A stretch of 64,000 nt of DNA, taken from Plantago major. Its lineage: Eukaryota > Streptophyta > Magnoliopsida > Lamiales > Plantaginaceae. The notes below the pieces were generated by a model. That model ran no database searches. It had not been told where the DNA came from and saw only the letters and a list, made by a program, of their open reading frames with translations. The stretch is from positions 5,465,712 through 5,529,711 of the forward strand of contig CM048841.1 in NCBI GenBank assembly GCA_026545765.1, given 5' to 3'. Made by a program: the position numbers and the translations under genes. The first letter of the stretch is position 1; each line of letters starts with the position of its first letter. This document shows positions 1 to 14,262 of the stretch, in pieces.

Positions 1-320
1 TACAGAGAATCAGAAAGACAATTCAAAATATAGTTCTTACAGAGAAAGTCGCTATGCGACCAAGTGTCGAAGGCTCCTTGCTTCTTCGAGTTTTCCTCAG
101 CAATAACCACTGCTTCCTTAGGAGTAGTAGCATAAGAGATGTCGCCCAGAACAGGGGCAACCTTTGATTCACAGGTTAGAAAGGTTGCTAACCCAAGCGT
201 AGTGAGGTAGAAGAGCATCTTTTGCCTCCAGAGTTTGAAGTTGCTTCCACCAAACTTTTCTGGCTTCTCGTTGGGAATGGTAGGACGAGCCATGAGAACA
301 TCATTCACAGGAGTAGACAT
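1..320 (-). pseudogene. Ty1/copia gag, N-terminal part, cut by window edge
   Basis: Reading minus from the ATG at 320, an open frame of about 106 codons runs off the window. It begins [20 protein letters not shown] and continues with a [14 protein letters not shown] block. That is the usual N-terminal Gag pattern of plant copia elements (substrate-like FxGxNFxxWxxxM, then a helical region). No stop is seen in the visible part, but the rest of the element lies outside, so its integrity is unknown. A 37-bp leader separates the ATG from the LTR end at 358. Gag would form the virus-like particle in the cytoplasm. Confidence 0.75.
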
Positions 321-357
321 CTTCAGGTACTTCCACAAACAGATAAAGTATTAAGTT

Positions 358-1166
358 TGTAGGAATATGTTAGGTAAATCGCGGGTATGGAAGTGGAGAA
401 GAACAAAATAGAGTCGAGAAGAGTCGATAGTTTGACTATCTCTCCTTAAGACTTTATTGGCTCGCTACGGTGCACACGGGTTGCTTGCAACAGTCTCCCA
501 GGATAAAATTTCTCTTAAATGGCTAGGTTGCACTCCGATAGACAAGTCTGACGAACCTTAGTTAGAGTGTGTAAGAATGCACAAGGAGCAGGAGGAAAGA
601 AAGCAAGTATGGAATGTGATGTGTGTTCTTGTGAAGAACTTCTTCACATATTTATACTTGTTTGGTGATCTTTCCCAAGAGTTATATCCTTCCACTAAAG
701 GTGTTAAGTATTCATTCAATAGACACAAGTTGAAAGGGACACAATTATTCAACTTAAAGGAAGTGTCTATTCATGAAAAGACCAGGAAAAATTCGAATTT
801 TTGGAGGAAATCACGCCTGTTCAGACGCCAACAGGGCTCACCGCGGTGAGCTCCCAGCTTTTCTCCCGGATTCGATTTTTCTCCTTTCTTTTCGATAACT
901 TTGCTCTTAAACCCGAATTTTAGCACATGGGATTACGAATTCTCATGTTTAAGATGACCTAACTCATTCATGTATTGATCAAACACACTTAATGCATTAA
1001 TCACCCTTTCACCACTTGGTGATTTTAGTGACTTAATACTTAAAGTGTAATTCGTTTTAACAACGAGATACACGCTTACACGAAATGCTTGTTTCCGACG
1101 TGTTGGGCCCAATTGACCAATTCATCGAATGAATAGAAAGCTCAATCATTCACTAAAATTCCAACA
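358..1166 (-). mobile_element. 5' LTR of the minus-strand copia element
   Basis: On the minus strand it starts TGTTGGAATTTTAGTG at 1166 and ends ATTCCTACA at 358 (809 bp, TG...CA termini), directly before the gag leader. The assignment rests on its similarity to the plus-strand solo LTR at 29404-30187. Shared blocks include the start, a run around GTATCTCGTTGTT, a block around GGAGTGCAACCTAGCCATTT and the region near the 3' end. The mate LTR is outside the window, so its target duplication cannot be checked. Confidence 0.75.
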
Positions 1167-1323
1167 ATTTCAAGCGAAGATTGTGTAAAGAAACGATTTT
1201 TTTGCAGAAACTCATGTGCCAAATGCTCATTTAAGATTTGCTCCAAAGCAAGCACGTTTAACAACTTTCGAGTTCTTAGAGATAGATTCTCGAAGATAAA
1301 AGTGTATCTTGTTAATATACTAA

Positions 1324-1492
1324 GGCTCTATTCTCTTCGTCTGAACAGAACAAAACTGAACTGAACTGAACGGAACTGAACTGAATTGTAGTATTAAAAA
1401 TGAACTAAGCAAAACAGAATAGAATAGAACAGAACTGAACTAAATGAATCTGAACTGAAATTAGTGAGTTTTCAGATGAAAAGAACAGAGCC
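1324..1492. mobile_element. Tourist-like (PIF/Harbinger) MITE, 169 bp
   Basis: The termini are inverted: GGCTCTATTC at the left and GAACAGAGCC at the right. TAA flanks both sides (1321-1323 and 1493-1495), the 3-bp duplication typical of PIF/Harbinger. The inside is a degenerate run of GAACT-type pentamers. The same termini occur in the larger element at 35360-36187. It has no coding capacity. Confidence 0.7.
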
Positions 1493-1561
1493 TAAGTGTT
1501 TCCAGTCCCTTTTAACTCTGTTAAACTTAACTTGAAACTTTGGGTGTTACAATATGTCTGT

Positions 1562-2117
1562 TAGGGGTGTATTCGAGCGGGTACGAGCGGTTTTATACCA
1601 AATATTAAATCGACCCGCCTATCGCGGGTGGACATAATATTGAACCATGGCGGGTGTATAATTTATCAACCGCCACGGGTCCTTGACATTTAAAGCGGGT
1701 GAATGGAGGACGGGCTCAACATATAAAATAAACATGTTATAATATGTTCGAAGAAGATAAATATAAGTTCCAAAACGAAATAAAACACTCTATAAGCAAC
1801 TACAATCACCAAACATGTATAAGTTCCAGTATGTTGTGTGAAGTAGCAAGGGATTTAGGTTTAAGAGAATTAGGAATAGTGGATGTTGTATGTTGTGTGA
1901 AGTGGTAGCCCTAGTGTGAACTTGGAAAATGAGAGTAAAAGAAATTAATCCTATATAAATATAAAATAAAAATGTATGTAACTTATAGGCGGGCCAGAAG
2001 CGGGCTTTTATTTTTTTACCCATGAAGGATATTGTTGAAATTTTCAACCGACGGGTGCGGTTAGTGGCGGGCGGATTGGCGTGCGGTGCGGGCGTTTTTT
2101 TTTAATGAACAACCCTA
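1562..2117. mobile_element. Non-autonomous hAT-like element, 556 bp
   Basis: It starts TAGGGGTGTATTCG and ends GAACAACCCTA, imperfect inverted ends. It has dense GCGGGT/CGGGTG subterminal repeats, as in plant hAT elements. It shares its ends and internal blocks with the element at 23913-24442, which has a clean 8-bp duplication. Here the flanks are ATGTCTGT and ATGTCGAA, so the duplication is only partly preserved. It lies against a copia integrase fragment. No transposase is present. Confidence 0.65.
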
Positions 2118-2582
2118 ATGTCGAATAGATTCTTCGATCTTTGCGTTCTTTTGTTGTAGATTCTGTAGGCTTTCCTATTCAGAGAATAACCAAGAAATAC
2201 TCCTTCATCTGCCTTTGGTTGAAATGTTCTCAAGTATTCTTTTCCATTGTTAAGAACGAAACATCTGCAACCAAACACCCTTAGATGTTTGATACTAGGG
2301 GGTCTACCAATGAGAAGCTCGTACAGAGTTTTGTCATGGTGTTTGTTAATCAGACATCAATTTTGAGTGTAGTATGCTGTGTTTACAGCTTCAACCCAAT
2401 AGATTTCACTTATTTCAGTGTCAGCAAGCATTGTTCTTGCTGCTTCTTTCAGGGTCCTATTCTTTCTTTCAGCAACACCATTTTGTTGTGGTGTCCTTAT
2501 AGAAGATAGTTGATGTTGTATACCTTTGCAAGTACAAAACTCTTTGATGTACTGGTTCACGAACTTAGTTTCATGGTCTGTT
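2118..2582 (-). pseudogene. Ty1/copia integrase core fragment
   Basis: The minus strand encodes the conserved copia integrase stretch with RTPQQNGVAERKNRTL, then EAVNTAYY. After 2357 the frame changes and FxPKADEGVFLGYS-like and KAYRIYN residues can be read down to 2118. The protease, reverse transcriptase and LTRs are absent, so this is a truncated relic. The hAT-like element at 1562-2117 abuts it. Confidence 0.75.
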
Positions 2583-2896
2583 CAACCATTATTATACTAC
2601 ATTGAAGTTTGAACTATGAATGGTAGTGAAAATGTATGACCGGCGTGGCTAATGCAATGCATTGGTAATAAACTATTAAGTAAAGAAATACAGTAAAACT
2701 ATTTGTTTTCTCCCCCATAAAATCTACAACGGGTGTCGGCCTGAGTTAGCATCACAGTACTACTCGAACCTGACCCCACCACCTAGAACTTCTTTACTAC
2801 CGGACCATCTCACCATTCCTAATTCACAGTATTGAAAACAAAAGGAGCCTTAATAGCCGGCCCAACTCAAAATAACAATTCAAAAAAGGGTCACTT
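2583..2896. other. Intergenic, no feature seen
   Basis: No coding pattern or recognisable repeat was found between the integrase relic and the short tandem repeat upstream of PAE. Confidence 0.6.
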
Positions 2897-2985
2897 GAGT
2901 TGCAACACTATATTAACTCATAACTCACTGAGTTACAATATTATATTAACTCAGCATTTTCTGAGTTACAACATTATATTAAAGC
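2897..2985. repeat. 33-bp tandem repeat, about 2.7 copies
   Basis: Copies start with GAGTTGCAAC at 2897, GAGTTACAAT at 2930 and GAGTTACAAC at 2963, a regular 33-bp spacing. Each contains TATTA followed by ACTCA or a variant. It lies about 330 bp upstream of the PAE start codon. Confidence 0.7.
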
Positions 2986-3068
2986 ATGTTCGGCCTTTTT
3001 TTGTAATATTTCGTGGTAAATGGTCATTGGCTAGAATTTTCCATCAAAATTTCGATCTCAAAGGGATA

Positions 3069-3176
3069 TTGGGCCCAAAAGATCCAAACAACAAAATAAT
3101 CACTTGAATTTGGGCCATTTTGTGTGGTTGGTTACTATATTATCCAAGCCCAATTCCAAGCCCAAGCCCAAGCCCA
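3069..3176 (+). promoter_or_regulatory. Cluster of Site II-like TGGGCC/GCCCA motifs upstream of PAE
   Basis: TTGGGCCCAA lies at about 3068, TTTGGGCCA at 3109, and an array of AAGCCCA units at 3145-3176. TGGGCC/T Site II elements, bound by TCP factors, are known in promoters of plant housekeeping genes. They sit 130-240 bp before the start codon. Their role here is inferred from motif and position. Confidence 0.5.
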
Positions 3177-3309
3177 AAAAGGAACTGCTGAAAAATTGTT
3201 TCTTCTTCCCCAAACAAAATCCTTCGTCTTCTACTCTTGAATTCTTCTTCGTCTCGATTCGCTCAGTAAGAAATTACAAATCCCTAATTTGTTCTCTGAA
3301 ACCTCGAAA

Positions 3310-6188
<2,879 letters not shown>

Positions 6189-6289
6189 GAAGAGACTCCC
6201 CTGATCCCATTGATATTGGACTTGGTGCCATCTGTCTGCATTCTGGCTGTTGCAATCTTGAACGCTTTTTGTATTTGACAAGAGCCCTC

Positions 6290-6370
6290 CCGGGGCGATT
6301 AAGCCCAGTTGGCAAGTTAAGATATTGGGTCGAGTTCTCGGGGTGCTCTTCTATAGATTGAACTTGTTAT
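6290..6370 (+). repeat. tRNA-derived SINE-like head in the PAE 3' flank
   Basis: A box A-like AAGCCCAGTTGGCAAG (6301) is followed about 25 bp later by a box B-like GGGTCGAGTTCTC (6328). This is the layout of an internal Pol III promoter in a tRNA-derived SINE. No clear tail or target duplication was found, so the limits are approximate. It lies about 100 bp after the PAE stop and may be in its 3' UTR. Confidence 0.4.
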
Positions 6371-6813
6371 CTCAGTATGAACCATGTAGTTGATCTCTAA
6401 AACTATTATGTTATGTAATGTATTGCTTCTTCATCAACATCTCCCCCATTCTCCTTCGCATACACACCAAACCATAAATTTCGTAATGTATTCTTCACGA
6501 ACTACTTCAGTCCAATCCTCGAACTCCACACCATCATCGTCCAAACCCTATATATATGTGTGGGTTCGATCCCTAACCGGGAAAAGCCTGTAAAAATATT
6601 TTGCATATCATTCACTAGGCAATGCATCAATTGTCCTCAACTTGTCATTAACTTCCTTATCATTCAACTCTCTATCCATTCTCAAGAACCATCCAACCAT
6701 GCCCCCATACATCTCGAGTCCAACTTCCACCTCTTATTCATCTCATATTCTTCGGCATCCACCTCCTCTGACAAACCAAAATCTCCAATATTGGCTACAT
6801 CGGACTCAGATTG
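6371..6813. other. Intergenic, no gene recognised
   Basis: Short C-rich reading frames occur on the plus strand but match no family I know. They would continue into 8553 onwards if the Mutator-like insertion were removed, still without a recognisable protein. Confidence 0.5.
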
Positions 6814-8552
6814 GGGTAAAATAGATAAATTATACTTTAGGTTGTATCATTTACAGGTTGTACCACTTACAGTTTATATACTTAACATCGATACCGTATA
6901 AAATTTATACCTTAAATCAACCATTCGTATAAACAATATACTCCGACCAGTTTTGTCATCAGAAAATGATGCGTGTTGTTCAAACGCCGGCAATGTTCAC
7001 ACAATAAACGAGTGAAATAAATAAATTATACTCCAGGTTGTGCCTTATATAGTTTATATACTCAACATTGCTACCGTATAAAATTTACACCTTAAATCAA
7101 CCAATCGTTTAAACATTATACTGGCCAATTTTGTCATCTGAAAATGGCAACACGTGTCGCCTTGTGGTTAAATCTGGAACATTTTAATTTAAAAATATGT
7201 AAAATAACTTTTTAAATTTAAAAAACAAAGATCAGCAAATGTCAGATTTACGTTTAATCAATTGATCGGACATGTGTTAGCTGTACTGTTGAGATTAAAT
7301 ATGTCTCCTCAAAATTAGTATGAATTACCACGAACTAAAGTACGGGCTTTAGATAAAATGTCCGAGAGAGCTCCGTCCGAGGAACTTCTTTCCAGAGGCA
7401 TCTTGAGTCCAACCCGGTACACTTTATAAATCCCATAGAATCACATCCTGGAAAAGGGAGACTTTCCACCTCCGAGCAGCTACGGTCCGAGGAGCCAACC
7501 TTCGTACACAAGGACCACTCTTCAGTTGACACGTGGACATCCTACTATCTAAGACAGAATTCCCAACCAAGGGACATCTATAGATAGGCTCACTTATCAG
7601 GGTGACTAGGTAACTTAGTTGCATGCTTACTGTTCAATATTTACCTCCGAGGAACCTAGAGCATACCGCTCGGACCCCATCAGTTAAGTCTAAGATTGGT
7701 CTGTCCAGGGCAGGCCAGCTTAAAAGACTAACACCCCCCTCGTTTAAGTGTGCAGATCCAAGGAACACTTTCCGATGATCAGCTACTCTTTTCTAGGCTT
7801 TCCATAGATTTATTTTTACTTTAGTGAGCAATAAGACGTACCAACATGTTTTTATCCTCATCATGTACGTTTAATCTGTGTATGTTATAAAAAAAATTAT
7901 AACTTCATAAAATGATAAAATTATAATATTTCAATTTAATCAAAATGAAAAAAAAAAATACTTATTCAAAATGGAGCTTCTTGCCATGCCTTCCATAGAA
8001 GAAAAAAAAATAAAAATAGTATAATAATTGATGATATTTGAAGATGGAGAAGGAATTGAATTTTATGTTATAAGTTTTTAATATTTTTATTTTATTTACT
8101 TGAACTTTATATTTTATTAACATAATGTTTTTCAATTTTATGAAATTGAAATTTTGTAGTTTTATAATGTTTTTATGAAGTTATGAATTTATTTTTTCAT
8201 TTTTTTGATGATAGAACTAGCCTGACTCCCGAGCATAATATTTAAACAGATGGTTGATTTAAGGTATAAATTTTATATATGGTGGCAATGTTGAGTATAT
8301 AAATTATATAAGTTACAATCTGGAGTATAATTTATCTATTTTATCCCGAGATTAATTCTGCAAGCGACACGTGTCTAGCGCGTGAACAATGCCGGCGTTT
8401 GAACAACACACGTCATTTTCTGATGACAAAACTGGCCGGAGTATATTGTTTATACCGATAGTTGATTTAATGTATAAATTTTATACGGTATCAATGTTGA
8501 GTATATAAACTGTAAATGGTACAACCTAAAGTATAATTTATCTATTTTACCC
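6814..8552. mobile_element. Mutator-like (MULE) non-autonomous element, 1.74 kb
   Basis: The ends are inverted: GGGTAAAATAGATAAATTAT at the left and its complement at the right. The similarity extends far inward. A roughly 150-190-bp unit carrying a ...CCGTATAAAATTTA... block and a GACAAAACTGGCC-like block occurs twice in each arm, in opposite orientations. The flanks are ACTCAGATTG and ATCCAGATTG (8 of 10 identical), consistent with a 9-10-bp Mutator-type target duplication. There is no transposase frame. The middle holds AT-rich DNA and a probable solo LTR (7287-7846). Confidence 0.65.
7287..7846 (-). mobile_element. Probable solo LTR nested in the MULE
   Basis: Read on the minus strand it runs from TGTTGGTACG to ATCTCAACA, the inverted TGTTG/CAACA ends of an LTR. 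Its GC-richer sequence with repeated CCGAGGAAC/GCTCGGAC words is unlike the AT-rich surroundings. A TTTATAAAG box lies internally. The flanks TGTAC and TGTTT match at only three of five bases, so the duplication is eroded or the limits are off by a little. Confidence 0.4.
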
Positions 8553-9172
8553 ATCCAGATTGGCTATAAAATCATCTCTCCATCTTTGTTCTCCACAAGA
8601 AAGACGTTTCCGACTTAAGATCACAACAACGATGAACATGTTCCAAACCTTTCAAAACCGACCTCAGCTCACTTTCAAACTTCTGCCCAAATCGTACTCA
8701 CACAAAAGGTTATGTGTCATGAGTATTTTCCCCGCAGTTCTTCGTTTCCGAGGAACTTAATAACGTACAACTGGTTTACATATTATCAAGCAATGTGTTC
8801 GATGATAAGCTCACGATTGCAAGATATCTATCTAGATTTGCCAACCATATAAGATTAAAGGATGTATAAATACCAGATTCAGATGGGAGGCTTAAAGAAC
8901 CAGAACAAAAATATATAGACTGTGAATTAAATTAAGAAGAAATAAAGAAAGATTAATTGCTAAACTAATTAAACTAGCTAGCCTCAGAAGTTTCACTATG
9001 TAAACAGAAAGAACAGATCTTAAACTTCCTGTAGAACAACCTTCACTACTACATTAATTTCATCTTCGAAACGTATGTAGATACCTGGTGTTACTATACC
9101 ACTTGATCCTATGAGCAAGTTCAGTATTTGGTGAAGCTATAGATATGAGCCATTTCGTGTCTAAAGGTCTCA
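8553..9172. other. Intergenic, no gene recognised
   Basis: This stretch lies between the Mutator-like element and the 3' end of the minus-strand gene at 9173. Part of it may be that gene's 3' UTR. Nothing else can be supported. Confidence 0.5.
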
Positions 9173-12100
9173 CTAGCTGGCTCCACAGATAACATCGGAG
9201 AAGTGTTCGCATAATGGCATGTTTAAATCAGGAAGGGAGAAGTTATGATCAGATCGTTGTACTGTAATAACATTGCTCGCGAGGAATTGTGGCGTGGTAC
9301 ATGGCAGACAACCAGATGTTCTATTTTCTTGAAATTGACTGGAAACATATGCTTTATCTGCATATGGCTGCAACTCTATCTGCAGGAAAGATGAATGTTG
9401 TTTATAATGCACAATGACAATATAATGCAAAAGGCAAAAACATCACTGAAGGTAAGTTGTGTAACTATATTAACTGAAAGAGCTGTGATGGAACTAAGTC
9501 CCTAGTATATTGGACCTTCCGTTAACACAAGGATCAGATCATCGAGAATTTCATTATCATTAGTAACCAAATTGGCGTGCATTTTCCATTTTAAGAAGAA
9601 CGATATCAGATGGCATCCTCAGGTACAAAATTTGCTATCAGCAACAGCTACTGAACAGTTTTCGAAGCCAACAAACAGATGAAGTTCATCAAAGGAAAAA
9701 AGAAAAACGCATCTTAGCTTACCTTCATTCTCTTCAAGCTCTCATTTGCAGACCTTTGTTTGTCCAAATTCATGTGCATAGCTGTTAGAACCTGGATAAC
9801 ATAGTTTGTTACGATGCTAGTATGTCAAGAACAGTCGAATGAAAGAGCTTACGGGGTGATAAATGAGAGAGATGTAAACTATACCCTTTTCAACTCTCTT
9901 CTTTCCTTAACCAGCATCGTCTCTTCTTCTTTGAGCTCCGGTAATGTCTATTAACAAACACCGAACAAAGGTTAAAGAAGATCATTTTGCACAAGCAATT
10001 TCTTGAACCATGCATATATAATGCACTCTTAGAATTTTTTTTCAACAAGACGTGTATCTTTTTCCCCTGCTTCAAAGCGATAACCATGAGATTTTACGAC
10101 ATGTCCCTTTCAAAATTCTCGATAAAACTCATGCGTTTACCTTCTTTCGTGCTCTCTTCGATGCTGTTTTATCGCTATCACCATTCACCTGCAATACAAT
10201 AGAGAAGACATCAGTTTAAAGTCATGTTCCATTTGAGAATGTAAGAGTGTTTGTTGCATTAGAGGTGCCAATTGACTCCATAACCATAGAAAGCCAGATC
10301 GATTTCTAAGTTCTAACTATACATATCCATGTGCATTGATAAATTTGGGGCACATACTACCAGTTTACCATTCCACTTTATTCCCCTTACTTTTACTTTA
10401 CATCTTAATCTCCTTAACCTAGACAAAATGTGTTAATTGACGTGAGACGGATGTGTTAATTGACGTGAGACGGATGGAGTAGCTTCATTGCCAGATAGAA
10501 TAGAATTATCCTGGTTGAAGTAAGCCAAAAAAAAAAAAAAAAAAGAGTGGAAACACAAACAAAAATGGACAAAAGAAGAATATGACAATAATATAAGGGT
10601 CCCCAAATAGTTTAGTGGCTGAGGATCCTCTCCAACACTATTGGTACAACATTTCCTCCAACATCATACTATAACTAATATGTGTCCATTAAACTCAATT
10701 ATCATTATAGAAATTTGATATATCTTGCCTAAATTAGGCCCTGAATATTGAGTACGATCCTGATTCCATAGTGTAATACACATGAGTTTTTATCTATTTA
10801 TTTTTAATTCAACTCTCTATATGAACTTATTTATCTAGTTTATGCTCTATGTTTAAAGAAATATTAAGGAAAAATTACAAAGAATGAACACAGTACTTGA
10901 GGTGTAAAAGCATGAGTTGTGATATATTTTATTTATTTTGGGAAAATAAATATTCTTCCAAGAGCTTATTGATAAGAAAAATCAAGAGTGCAATGAAAAC
11001 TAAAACATAAATGTTACATGAAAAACAAATTTTAAATAAAAATTGAGAATTAAAAGTAAGCTAAATATAAATAAGAAAATCAATTTAAAATATACTCCAT
11101 TCGTCCCGCAGAACTTCATACATTTGCCATTTTTAGCCATACCACATAACTTCATACATTACCAAAAAAGGAAGCTACCCCACATCCAACAAATAATAAA
11201 CAATCTCAACTTTACACTCAAATTACACATTTTGCCACTAAAAGTACACTTTTTCCCACATTTTCTATATTCTATCATTACTTTAACTTTTCGCATAAAA
11301 CTACGCGCTAACCCTAATGTATAAAGTTCTCCGGGACGGAGGGAGTATGTTGTTTGTAAAACAATATTTATCAACTTATTTTGATGTCATGTAGTATTTA
11401 CCTCTACACAAGGATCCTCACCTAATAGTTTAGTGAATAGTGGTCCCCATACTTCCCAACCACAAGGCAAATTCCACACCTTCCACCACTCCATGAAACA
11501 GTTTTCACATTTTATAGTGTGTACCTTGGCCGCGCAAAATTTCATGCATTACATAAAATAAAAATTAACGAATATAATTCAATTGAAAATTTTCATATAT
11601 ATCCTCTGCAATTGAAAATTTTACCATTGCATTTTGAGACTGATTTGGTGTTAAAATTCAATTTTGTTAACTGCAAAAATGGTAGAAACTCAACAACTGA
11701 TTTCATTTCGACTCTCTTACTACCGATTATGTTAAAGTCGAAACACTTCTCAATTCACACACTCCGTATTTCATTATACTGAAAGTCTGAACTCTAAACG
11801 TAGTCTATTCATCAGTCCACCTTACTATTCCCAACTAATGGCAATGGACCACTAATAAGTGAACTGCCAAATAAACGTTGCTCATTTATAAATTAACGTG
11901 CAAGTAATTGGTTAACAACCATGGTTTGACAAACGATCTCTTTCAAACTGCCCAATTACTAAAATGGATAACAATAGACTAGCCAACAAAAGTCCAGCTG
12001 CAATTATAAATAATTAAATATATATTCAACTGTGCTAGCTGCTGTACTTTGGGATGTCCGTTTAACGTTCTGCAGGTGGCAAATATATATATGACAAAAT

Positions 12101-12785
12101 TTACAGAATACGTGAGATTTAAATTGGGATCATATATCCCTTCTAGATACCCTCGACACATATTAACTCTTTAAGTTGTTACATCCCGCTTCAAAATAAT
12201 CACATATATGTAGAATAAAAAGGGTGACGCAAAAGATCATTTTTTAATCTCTATTTTTAATTATTTTGAAGCGTAATACTGTACTATAAAACATCAGGGA
12301 CTACTTTGTATTGGAGAGGGTAGTTTGGAAATGCTTCCTCTCTCCCAAATCATCCCCTAATCAAGTGTCATATTTTGTTGGAGGAAGATTAACACATGAA
12401 GTAAAATTAGTAAAAAATAGAATCACTTTATGTGTACCAAATTTATGTGCATGTGGCCAAGAATAAATGTGACATTTGTATCCGTACATAATTATAAAGT
12501 CGTAAACCACAATGTTTAAGTAAGAGTAAGTGAAATAAAATAAAAACATACCTTATTAGATCTAATTCTGTCGTAATTAGGCAGTGGACGGGTGGATTCC
12601 TCGCCGCTGAGGGTGGCGGTGGAGAGAGGCGTGGTCGGGTGGTTTGACCTGCGTTGACGGATGGTCCAGTGAGGTAGTACTAGTGGTTTTGGTGTTGTCC
12701 GGTGGTGGAGGAGATGTACGAGGAGGTCAACAACCATGTTGTCGTCGGACATGGCAGCTTTCACCCACTCTTCTTTACTCATCAT
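9173..12785 (-). CDS. Conserved plant protein of unknown function, coiled coil and PDLNM motif
   Basis: Five exons on the minus strand: 12552-12785, 10141-10188, 9885-9947, 9723-9791, 9173-9379. All junctions are GT-AG and phase 0, joining to 206 aa. The N-terminus reads MMSKEEWVKAAMSDDNMVVD. A PTTPLS segment follows, then a basic SKRARKK patch at about 88-94 and a charged coiled coil at about 97-140 (ELKEEETMLVKERRELK, then NESLKRMK). Near the C-terminus is LPDLNMPL at 187-194, similar to EAR-type LxLxL or DLNxxP repression motifs. I recall a plant-specific family with the order EWV-AM-DD, SPTTPLS, coiled coil, LPDLNM, but no firm function. A nuclear regulator is inference only. Intron 1 is 2.36 kb and contains a Stowaway MITE. 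The second ATG (12782) is an alternative start. Confidence 0.8.
10428..10473. repeat. Perfect 23-bp direct duplication
   Basis: ATGTGTTAATTGACGTGAGA plus CGG occurs twice head to tail (10428-10450, 10451-10473) inside intron 1 of the 9173-12785 gene. It may be the eroded end of a MITE, because GGAGTA follows. Confidence 0.75.
11095..11345. mobile_element. Stowaway (Tc1/mariner) MITE, 251 bp
   Basis: The ends are CTCCATTCGTCCCGCAGAAC and its imperfect complement ending GGGACGGAGGGAG. A TA dinucleotide flanks each side. The CTCCxTCCGTCCC terminus is the classic plant Stowaway signature. It lies in intron 1 of the 9173-12785 gene. It has no coding capacity. Confidence 0.85.
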
Positions 12786-13658
12786 GGTTTTAAGTAGTCT
12801 TACACTTTTAGAGAGGGAGAAATTAATGGTAGACGTGATCAGATAAATTAAGACAAGGAGTTGGCTTTGCTAGCTTTGGGGAGGCGAAAAAGCTAGGCAA
12901 TGGTGTTGTGTTGTGTTGTGTTTTGTTTGTGGGGGTGGTGGGAGAGATATTCACCTATAACAAGTATACTACATTAGAAACTAATCAACTTGACTAATTC
13001 TTTGTATACAATATTTCTTTCCATTTTCACTTTAAATAAAATATCAAGATAGTGTTTCTAGGATATACGGATCGGTAAACACAACTGCATATAGCCGTGA
13101 AGTAATTCATGCATAATGACATAATGCAATTTTTGTTACTCTTAATTACCCTTCAAACCAAACATTCTATTTTGTTGCCTACATAAATAAAAGGTATTAT
13201 GGATCCTGATAATCTTTACTTCACTGTAGTTTGTGGGTCTCACTGTTGGGCCCACATCCATGAGGGAATCATTGCCCCAACTCAAAATAAAATAAATTAA
13301 AAAGGCATAAATAATGACTATAGTAAATGAGGCATTTATTTTTATATTGAACATGGAGAGCACCGCTCTTTATACTTAGAAGTCATAATGAAATACTATT
13401 GGGTATACAAAAATCATAGATTACCAAGACCTACAAATTTAGGATAATCCATGTTACTTACTGCCCAAATTGTTGAGTTTGGGCCACAAGGGTCCGGTCG
13501 TCACAATAAAAGAATTTTTTTTTCCTCTTTTGCTGGACCTTTTTTGGATAAATTATATGGTAAAGTTTTACACCAAGGGCTATTTTTTTTTAAAGAATAA
13601 TTAAACAAATTCTCTAATGAAAGAATAAACAACAAAGTGGTAAAGTAGTATATATATA
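12786..13658. other. 5' flank of the minus-strand gene, otherwise empty
   Basis: The first 100-200 bp would be the 5' UTR and promoter of the gene at 9173-12785, including a GTTGT run near 12900. No other gene or repeat can be supported. Confidence 0.5.
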
Positions 13659-13909
13659 CTCCCTCAATTTCAGAGAAAGTGTTACATTTTGACTTTGACC
13701 GGTCAACTGTCTTCGAGTTTGACCACAAATTACTCATAAACGATAATAGTAAATAATTTAATAAAATCATATAATAAAAATTCAATTACTAAATTTTCAT
13801 TATATAATTTTAATAATTTATTTATTAATTTCGTTTAAGTAAATTATTAGTCAGCGAAACGATTAACTCGTAATAATAAAATGTAACAATTTTTCTGAAA
13901 TGGAGGGAG
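13659..13909. mobile_element. Stowaway-like MITE, 251 bp
   Basis: The left end is CTCCCTCAATTTCAGAGAAA and the right end ends TTTCTGAAATGGAGGGAG, with TA on both sides. The subterminal GTTACATTTT/AAAATGTAAC pair extends the inverted repeat. The interior is AT-rich. Its right part is duplicated downstream (see 13788-14143). Confidence 0.8.
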
Positions 13910-14143
13910 TAGTACATTAGATATGTAAATGGAGATGATAATGGACTAGGTTCTAATGTCGTACTAAATTTTCATTATATAATTTTATTAAATTATTTAT
14001 TATTTTCGTTTATGAGTAAATTGTGGTCAAACGCGGAGACAGTTGACCGCAGAATAATAAAATGTAACAATTTTTCTGAAATGGAGGGAGTAGTACAGTA
14101 GATATGTAAATGGAGATGATAATGGACCAGGTTCTAATGTCGT
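13788..14143. repeat. Tandem duplication of about 175-181 bp across a MITE end
   Basis: The block beginning ACTAAATTTTCATTATATAA at 13788 recurs at 13963. It includes the right end of the Stowaway MITE plus about 55 bp of flank (GATATGTAAATGGAGATGAT at 13920 and again at 14101). The copies differ by several substitutions and small indels. Confidence 0.8.
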
Positions 14144-14262
14144 ACTCCAAGGGCCTAACAAATTAACAACGTGGTGCTAAATGTTTTAGGCCCAAGTCCA
14201 ACTGGGTAAGGCTGGTATCCAAGTCTGTCTAGCGTAAAACTTCGGCTAAAAACATACCCATT

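Noticed and set aside
1790-2047. 85-codon minus-strand frame
   Set aside because: Entirely inside the non-autonomous hAT-like element, hydrophobic low-complexity, no motif.
7335-7624. Two overlapping minus-strand frames with Cys/Ser-rich sequence
   Set aside because: They lie in the probable solo LTR and match no protein family.
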